Shown here one piece after another: positions 34,002-40,364 of a stretch of 40,364 bases of DNA (position 1 is the stretch's first letter; every line of letters begins with the position of its first letter). Source of the stretch: Prorocentrum cordatum (lineage: Eukaryota > Sar > Dinophyceae > Prorocentrales > Prorocentraceae); assembly GCA_963575745.1 (NCBI GenBank), contig CAUYUJ010000370.1, positions 619,382 to 659,745 of the forward strand. Reading direction: 5' to 3'. The position numbers and the translations under genes were made by a program. Under the pieces are notes generated by a model. That model was not told the DNA's origin and made no database searches. It saw only the letters and a list, made by a program, of their open reading frames with translations.

Positions 34002-34366
34002 GGCGCAAAGCAAATGATCACGGTGTACATATGCCCATCCCAAGAATGGGAGATCTACGCACTTCGAGCCAACGCGTCGGAGTGTACTGAAAATGAAGCA
34101 ACATGGTGGAGGGGAAGCGAGAGAAGGGGAGGATGTGGAGGACGAGGTGAGAGGAGCTCGAAGGACAACTGAGCATCATATTTTAGTTCCCGGGCTCTCT
34201 AAAGGAAGAGTATAAGAAGTCGGTGAGGGGGGAGAGAGGAGAGGAGGAGGAGGAGGAGGACCAGCAGAGTGCGGCGGGGGAGAAAGGTGGACAGAGGGAG
34301 GAGAAGGAGGACGAGGAGAGGGAGAAAGAGGAGACAAAGGAGGTGGGCTCCTGAGACGAGAGGGAA
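34002..34366 (+). repeat. Motif copy M11 and polypurine tract
   Basis: GAGCATCATATTTTAGTTCC occupies about 34170-34189. A GGA-rich purine tract follows at about 34220-34345. The first 165 bases are otherwise featureless. Confidence 0.65.
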
Positions 34367-36240
34367 ACTGCGCATCAAATTGTGGTTCCCCAGACCCTTC
34401 AAGCCTGTCGTGGGATCTCTTTGGGTCCCCCGAGGTGTGTCTTGTGGCGCCTTGGTGTCTTTGGGGAGCTTGGATATGAGTCTCAGATCTGGGGCCCTTC
34501 AGAAGGCAGCGGAGAAGCAAGACAGCGAACTACAGGAGAGAGAGAGGAGCAGGAGGAGGAAGAGCAAGAGGAAGCCTGGTCGTAGGCCCGTGGTGGGGTC
34601 TTCTTGGACCGTCCAGGAGTCTCGTGGGTTCTTCAGGTGAGCTGGTGATAGCAGTCTGGGGTCTGGGGTATGTTTTAGTTCTCGCGAGTGTTCCGTGGGC
34701 TTCTGAGACGGAAGGAGAACTGCGCATCAAATTGTGGTTCTCCAGACCCTGGAAGCCTGTCGTGGGATCTCTTTGGGGCCCCCGAGGTGTGTCTTGTGGC
34801 GCCTTGGTGTCTTTGGGGAGCTTGGATATGAGTCTCAGATCTGGGGCCCTTCAGAAGGCAGCGCAGAAGGAAGACAGCGAACTACAGGAGAGAGAGGAGC
34901 AGGAGGAGGAAGAGCAAGAGGAAGCCTTGTCGTAGGCCCGTGGTGGGGTCTTCTTGGGCCGTCCAGGAGTCTCGTGGGTTCTTCAGGGGAGCTGGTGATA
35001 GCAGTCTGGGGTCTGGGGTGTGTTTTAGTTCTCCCGAGTGTTCTGCGGGCTTCTGAGACGAAAGGAGAACTGCGCATCAAATTGTGGTTCCCCAGACCTT
35101 GGAAGCCTGTCGTGGGATCTCTTTGGGGCCCCCGAGGTGTGTCGTGTGGCGCCTTGGTGTCTTTGGGGAGCTTGGATATGAGTCTCAGATCTGGGGCCCT
35201 TCAGAAGGCAGCGGAGAAGGAAGACAGCGAACTACAGGAGAGAGAGGAGCAGGAGGAGGAAGAGCAAGAGGAAGCCTTGTCGTAGGCCCGTGGTGGGGTC
35301 TTCTTGGACCGTCCAGGAGTCTCGTGGGTTCTTCAGGGGAGCTGGTGATAGCAGTCTGGGGTCTGGGGTATGTTTTAGTTCTCGCGAGTGTTCCGTGGGC
35401 TTCTGAGACGAAAGGAGAACTGCGCATCAAATTGTGGTTCCCCAGACCCTGGAAGCCTGTCGTGGGATCTCTTTGGGGCCCCCGAGGTGTGTCCTGTGGC
35501 GCCTTGGTGTCTTTGGGGAGCTTGGATATGAGTCTCAGATCTGGGGCATTCAGAAGGCAGCGGAGAAGGAAGACAGCGAACTACAGGAGAGAGAGGAGCA
35601 GGAGGAGGAAGAGCAAGAGGAAGCCTTGTCGTAGGCCCGTGGTGGGGTCTTCTTGGACCGTCCAGGAGTCTCGTGGGTTCTTCAGGGGAGCTGGTGATAG
35701 CAGTCTGGGGTCTGGGGTATGTTTTAGTTCTCCCGAGTGTTCCGTGGGCTCCTGAGACGAAAGGAGAACTGCGCATCAAATTGTGGTTCCCCGGACCCTG
35801 GAAGCCTGTCGTGGGATCTCTTTGGGGCCCCCGAGGTGTGTCTTGTGGCGCCTTGGTGTCTTTGGTGAGCTTGGATATGAGTCTCAGATCTGGGGCCCTT
35901 CAGAAGGCAGCGCAGAAGGAAGACAGCGAACTACAGGAGAGAGAGGAGCAGGAGGAGGAAGAGCAAGAGGAAGCCTTGTCGTAGGCCCGTGGTGGGGTCT
36001 TCTTGGGCCGTCCAGGAGTCTCGTGGGTTCTTCAGGGGAGCTGGTGATAGCAGTCTGGGGTCTGGGGTATGTTTTAGTTCTCCCGAGTGTTCCGTGGTCT
36101 CCTGAGACGAAAGGAGAACTGCGCATCAAATTGTGGTTCCCCGGACCCTGGAAGCCTGTCGTGGGATCTCTTTGGGGCCCCCGAGGTGTGTCTTGGCACC
36201 CCTGGTTGCTTTTGGGGAGCTTGTGATAAGAGTATGTGGT
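34367..36240 (+). repeat. ~350-bp satellite, about 5.3 units, each with the dispersed motif
   Basis: The motif CTGCGCATCAAATTGTGGTT recurs near 34368, 34719, 35069, 35418, 35766 and 36118 (periods 348-352). Each unit contains GGAAGCCTGTCGTGGGATCT, a TTGGGGCC-type stretch, GATATGAGTCTCAGATCTGG, a GAGGAGCAGGAGGAGGAAGA purine block and GGTGATAGCAGTCTGGGG. Units are roughly 95 percent identical by eye. Three frames stay open through several units, giving repeated pseudo-proteins with no family resemblance. Confidence 0.95.
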
Positions 36241-36351
36241 CTGGGGCTTTTGACGAGGCAGCGGAGGAGGAAGACAACGAACTACAGGAGGAGCAAGAGG
36301 AGCAGGAGGATAAAGAGCCGGAGGAGGAGGAGCAGCAGAAGGAGGTTGGGA

Positions 36352-36517
36352 GGAGATTTCCGAAGAGTTGGTGTCGAGAGTTAGGTTGGAACCTTCTTGG
36401 ACTTTCTTGGGGATGTCTTCAGAGCCTCGAAGGAGGAGATTTCCGAAAAGTTGGTGTCGAGAGTTAGGTTGGAATCTTCTTGGACTTTTTGGGGATGTCT
36501 TCAGAGCCTCGAAGGAG
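36352..36517 (+). repeat. 83-bp tandem duplication
   Basis: Two units beginning GGAGATTTCCGAA at about 36352 and 36435, both containing GTTGGTGTCGAGAGTTAGGT and GGGGATGTCTTCAGAGCCTC. They differ at a few positions, including a short length change in the CTTGGACTTT part. Confidence 0.85.
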
Positions 36518-36769
36518 CAGCTGGAGGAGGATCAGGAGAAAACCTCCTGAGAAAATGAGTATCAGTTTTCGTATCCCGGAGTCGGTGGAGGCAAATGAGG
36601 AGAGGGCGATGGAGGAGGAGGAGGACGAGGAGGAGGAAGGCGACGAGTTCGAGGGAAGAAGGAGGTTGAGGAGGGGATGAGGGGCAGAGAGGGGGAAACG
36701 GAGGAGGAGGAGGTAGAGAAGGACGAGAGATGGGCTGTCGGACGTCCGAGTAGGTCATGCCGAGAGTTA
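36518..36769 (+). repeat. Divergent motif copy M18 and polypurine tract
   Basis: GAGTATCAGTTTTCGTATCC occupies about 36556-36575, followed by GGA/GAG-rich DNA to about 36730. The order motif-then-purine matches the other modules. Confidence 0.55.
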
Positions 36770-37530
36770 TCTTGGAACCCTCTTGGGCTCTAGTGGGGAT
36801 GTCTGCAGGGCCTCATGTGCCGTCTTGGGGCGAGGTTGAGAAGAACTAGGGGCGATGGGGGGGGCCGCTCAGGTCAATCAGAGTGTAAAGAATTTGACGG
36901 CTCTAAGACTGAGTGGAGCTCCTGTTGGTGCTTTTGTATACCATCGGAGGGCCTTCTTGGGCTGTCCTGGGGCCCTCGTGGGCTGTCTGGGGGGGCTTGG
37001 GCCGTCCTGGGCCGTGTTGGGGCTCTCTCGGGCCCTCTCTGAAGCATCCCGTGACTCTGTTGGAGCCCTCTTGGGGGTCTTTTAGGGGTCTCTTGGGCGC
37101 TCCCTGGCTTTCTTTGCGCTTTATTGACCCATCTTGGGGCCCCATTGGGCCGCCTGGAAGCCATTTCGGGGCGACCTCGGAAGCTCGCAGATCATTATTG
37201 GGCCGTTCGTGGCCAGAAAAGGCGAGAAGCACAGAATCGTTCAAAAATAAATGGAAAATTAAGGTTTTTGGCCTGCTGAGGCCGTGTTGGAGGTCTTTGC
37301 GGGGGCATCCTGGACAGTCTTGAGCCCATGTTTGGTCCTGTTGGAGCACTATGGGGCCGTCTTGGGGCCTCTTGGGCCTTGCAGAGGACGTCTCGGAAGT
37401 GCCTTCTGCTGTCGTGGGCTCCCGATGTAGGCCTCGTGTCGCTCTCTTCGGGGTATTCTGGGCCGTCTCGAAGCATTGTGGGGCTCTCTTGGGAGCCTGT
37501 GGGGTTCATCTGGGGTCCATGTGGGGGGGG
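36770..37530 (+). repeat. Degenerate decamer repeat, CTTGGGGCCGT type
   Basis: Around 65 imperfect 10-12-base units, for example CTTGGGCTGTC, CTGGGGCCCTCG and TTGGGGCTCTC, with a unique patch near 37190-37270. It is the reverse-complement family of 5813-6500. Frames give Trp/Gly-rich pseudo-repeats. Confidence 0.75.
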
Positions 37531-37587
37531 GGGTGTCGGTGACATGCCGGGTTTTTCCTTGTAATTTGATAGGTAGAAGGAATATTA

Positions 37588-37588
<1 letters not shown>

Positions 37589-37619
<31 letters not shown>
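37589..37619. repeat. (GT)n(AT)n microsatellite
   Basis: A short GTGTGT run followed by about 12 AT/TA dinucleotides. Confidence 0.9.
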
Positions 37620-38492
37620 GGTTGGGAAAATATGCAGCATGAAAAATATGGTACAAAAAACACGCAGTGCTAAACCAGTCATGGGTTTCGACGGAGGCTC
37701 CAAAAATCATGGCCCGCCAGGCAATGGGTTCAGCTAAACCTCCGGGGAACGGGCAGATGGCAAGACTAAATGGAGAAGATCACTGGCAGCCAGGAGCAGG
37801 CCCCAGGCTTCGCTTCGAGGCCCAGACTGGCAAACGCCTCAAGATAGCTGCCCACGCCCCGGGGAACATTCGCCCAAGGTCGCTTCCAGATTCCGTCGAC
37901 CTTGTGGGACAGGGGCTGCAGAGCTTTCCAGCCTCGGGCCCTCGGAGTGGAAGCTGCCCCCCATTTCCTGGCATGGAAGGTCTGGGGCTGGGTTGGTTGA
38001 CGCGTGAACCCTTCTGCGCGACTGCGGCGGGGGTCTCCGAGACTGCCTGTTAAATTGACACGCTGCGCAACTCGTCCCCCGCGCGGCCCAACCACTCACG
38101 CCAAAGAGATTCCAGGGTAGCCGAGTCGGGGACGCCGTGTCCCCAGGAACAATCATGACTCGGGGTGTCTCTCGCAGGCCCAACATGCGCCCGCGTCGGG
38201 CTGGGCCGCCAGACCGCGCGGACCGCAGCGGGGATCCGCGACGCAAGGCCGCGGAGGTCGAGCTGGGCAGGAATGCTCGAGGCGCCCCGCCATGCCCGGC
38301 CGCCCTCGGCGTCGAAGCGGGCCCCCCCCCCTGGTGCTCACGCGGTCGCCTGCGCAGATGTCCCACGCATTCAGCCCCTTCTTGCGCCCGAATCGGCGGT
38401 TGCGGGCCCACGCGGGCCGCTGGCGCAAATTTCGACGGAGGCGCTTGGCAGCCCCTCTCACGTTTCAAGCAGCGTGGCACCTCTTGGCCTGC
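37620..38492. other. Unique GC-rich sequence, no supported gene
   Basis: A plus-strand frame at 37667-38053 (128 codons) and a minus-strand frame at 37839-38480 overlap. Both have biased composition, and neither matches anything I know. Part of it may belong to the broken gene further right. Confidence 0.4.
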
Positions 38493-38786
38493 CTATTCAC
38501 GTGGTCCGATGACAGCGTCGCTAACTGGCACGGCTTGAAGCGCGCCTGAATGAATCTGCGCATATGCGCGAACGAGTCCTCGACGTGGTCCTGCGCGATC
38601 GAAGCCTCTTCGAAAAAAAGTCTTCAACATCAGTTCTGCCTGAACGACCGTGTCGTCGCTCTCCATCCACGATTTCAGCTTATGAAAGAATTCGCTGCGA
38701 ATGCAGCAGTCGTTGCTCTGGAGAAACCCGCCAGTCCGTAGGGCGCGAGGCGTGAGTGGTCTAGCGAGCCCGCTCATCCAATTCAT
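38493..38786 (-). pseudogene. Protein-like fragment, 97 codons
   Basis: From an ATG at 38786 the frame encodes a balanced sequence with LQSNDCCIRSEFFHKLKSWM and DDTVVQAELMLKTFFRRGFD, which reads as genuine helical protein. It is open upstream only through a decamer repeat (38800-38890), so it is probably an isolated exon or relic. No family is recognised. It could belong with the fragments at 38907-40331. Confidence 0.4.
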
Positions 38787-38799
38787 CGTAACGCCCTCT

Positions 38800-38890
38800 A
38801 CCAAACCCTGGGGGCCCTCTCGGGCCCCTCCTGGAGCTCCCTCGGGCCCCTGGTGGAGCCCCCGTGGGGCCATGTAAGCTCCTCTCGGGG
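38800..38890 (+). repeat. Short decamer-repeat patch
   Basis: Units such as CTGGGGGCCCTCTCGGGCCC recur every 10-15 bases, the same family as at 1440 and 36770. Confidence 0.5.
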
Positions 38891-38906
38891 CCCTCTTGGG
38901 GTCTTC

Positions 38907-39458
38907 TTAGTTGCGCTGCGTGCTGCTGCACTGCGTGCTGCTACGCTTCCCTGACCAAGGCACCTCGCCTGGGCACCCCCCCTGGATGGGCCGGCGGGGA
39001 TGCGCGGAGCGCCAAGCATCTGTCTCGGATATTGTGCCCATCATCGCCGCTGGCGTCGGGGTGAAACAGCGCCGCCAGGGGGGGGGCCAAGCCTCGAAGC
39101 ATCGAATGCGACGCCGCTGGCGGCCGCAACTAATCCCAATGAACATGCCGGCGGCCACTCGGGCAACGCCTGCGCAATGCAAACCGAGGCGACCGAATAA
39201 GTTCCACGACCGATAGAAAGTTGGCGAAGTCGAGTCGATCATCTCACACAGATCCGCGACGACCTCTGATGCCTTTGACGAGCGGGGCCAGCCGAGACTC
39301 ACGAGGGCTGGTATGCGGGGTCGAGCGGGGTCTGCTGGATCTGGGGCGCCACCGATGGCGGCCTGCTGGAACGCGCAGTTGTGCGCGTGATGCACCTCTC
39401 CGGCAATTCGCGGACAGGAGGGGGGGGGGGGGGCACCTCTTTTGGAGTTTCGCAACAC
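38907..39458 (-). pseudogene. Uncertain coding remnant
   Basis: The middle of this frame (about 39290-39110) reads ASEVVADLCEMIDS and SWNLFGRLGLHCAG, which looks protein-like, but both ends are Pro/Arg/Ser-rich noise and a poly-G tract (39420-39434) interrupts the start. It may be an exon of the same minus-strand gene as 39661-40331. Confidence 0.25.
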
Positions 39459-39660
39459 CCACTTTCGGGGGGCCCAGGGCCCTGCGAGCGCCGTGGGGGC
39501 GGGGCCCTCAGGGCGTGAACTCGGAGCCCAGGGGCCCAGGAGCCAGCAGGGGGATACAGCCCAAGGCCCCAGAGATTTGATGGCGGCCCCCTCTCAGATG
39601 GCCGCGCCTTCTCGTTGGCCAAAATCCAGAGAACTAAATGTGCATCAGTGGCCTTCTCCT

Positions 39661-40331
39661 TCATCCACCGGAGGAAATAGGCGCCCTCTGGAAATGGGCG
39701 CCCTCAACTCTGGGGGCCCCCACCGCGGCGTCTGCAGATAGATCGCTGTCGCTGTCGCTGGCTCCACCGCCCCCGAAGGCGCGCAGCCAGGAGCGCTTGC
39801 CAAAGCTGTTCAGATGTGCCGAGCGAGCGAAACATGTGACGACAGGAGGCAATGTTTTGAACTTATTCAGGGCCGGCATTGGCACATTGGGGAACAACGC
39901 CTTGACTGCCGCACCGACTGCCTTCGCAATGAAGGTACCATTGTCACAACACTCAGGGCCAGGGCAGTGGTGGAAAATATGTCCGTTTCTTCTCCTCGGG
40001 TCATCATAAAAAACTTGGCACGCCGGCTGCCCTCCGGTCTCCTGTTAGCCTCCTGTTTGATCAGAGCTTCCTTGGACTCCGCGCTCACCGCGTGCGCGTC
40101 TAAGTTTCCCTCGTAAAACACTGTCTCCAATTTCTGGGCTGTGAGGGCGGCGTGCCCTGGGCGGGGCTGGCGCGGGTCGCCTGGAGGGGCGCGCTCCAAG
40201 CAGTTCTTGAACAGCCGATCTAAAGCCCTCCGAAGTTTCTGCTGAGTGTTGCGGCAATGCAAGGACTTCACGGAGTAGAACGCAGGACCGAGCATCCTCA
40301 AGTTCAAGGTGCTCTCGTTCGAACAAAGCAA
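39661..40331 (-). pseudogene. Broken gene fragment with HHC...CC region
   Basis: From 40331 one frame encodes about 95 plausible residues (LKTVE-free, with QKLRRALDRLFKNCLERAPP and AQKLETVFYEGNLDAHAVSA). Near 40047 the protein-like reading moves to another frame: FYDDPRRRNGHIFHHC, then PECCDNGTFIAKAVGAAVKA and LNKFKTLPPVVTCFA, ending in an acidic tail at 39661. The His-His-Cys...Cys-Cys spacing followed by an amphipathic helix and a Lys-Phe-x-x-Leu-x-Pro element reminds me of an uncharacterised family that is abundant in dinoflagellates; this is from memory and unverified. A frame change or a short intron near 40047 is needed. The right end of the gene is outside the window. Confidence 0.45.
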
Positions 40332-40364
40332 AGTCTGGCGCTGGATGCGCGCCCCCCCCCCCCC

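Noticed and set aside
34269-36226. Series of similar 100-220-residue ORFs on both strands
   Set aside because: They follow the 350-bp satellite unit, occur in several frames at once and have no protein-like conservation.
34367-36240. CRISPR-like array
   Set aside because: Units are about 350 bp and repeat across their whole length; there are no short repeats with unique spacers, and the DNA is eukaryotic in character.

Overview
The window looks like nuclear DNA of a large-genome protist, most likely a dinoflagellate (Prorocentrum-like GC content and texture). This is an inference from composition, dense microsatellites and satellites, intron-poor genes on one strand, and very long retroelement reading frames; no rRNA, tRNA or housekeeping gene fixes the species. 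All well-supported genes lie on the minus strand.

Layout. 1-7132: microsatellites, homopolymer tracts, decamer-type degenerate repeats, an AT-rich island (3558-4540) and a ~101-bp tandem array (4575-5075), with one weak ORF at 2414-2710. 7133-23435: a ~16-kb non-LTR (LINE-like) retroelement bounded on both sides by (GA)n. It has a gag-like ORF1 (855 aa) and a pol-like ORF2 (about 4,250 aa: membrane-type N-terminus, possible ADP-ribosyltransferase-fold domain, Cys-rich cluster, APE-type endonuclease, reverse transcriptase, CCHC knuckle, RNase H). 23436-28800: repeated polypurine modules carrying a conserved ~25-nt motif, interleaved with three minus-strand genes of unknown function. 29194-34001: a degraded Helitron (Y2 HUH Rep plus PIF1-type helicase). 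34002-37620: more motif/polypurine modules, a ~350-bp satellite, an 83-bp duplication and decamer repeats. 37621-40364: fragments of one or more broken minus-strand genes.

Most interesting signals. (1) Fourteen short hairpins sit inside ORF1 and ORF2. They share one core (consensus on the plus strand CGGGGCTGAAGCCGCC), the same two-base loop and the same single bulged G, but each has its own self-complementary arms. They are read in all three frames, lie mostly in linkers, all point the same way, and several are spaced close to 1.1 kb apart. (2) ORF1 and ORF2 are in one continuous frame split by a single UGA. A foldable three-way-junction RNA begins three bases after it, as expected for programmed stop-codon readthrough. 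(3) A dispersed motif, GCATCAAATTTTGGTTCCCG, occurs about 18 times, always in the same orientation, and joins polypurine modules and the 350-bp satellite. All claims come from reading the sequence by eye; no database search or folding program was run.
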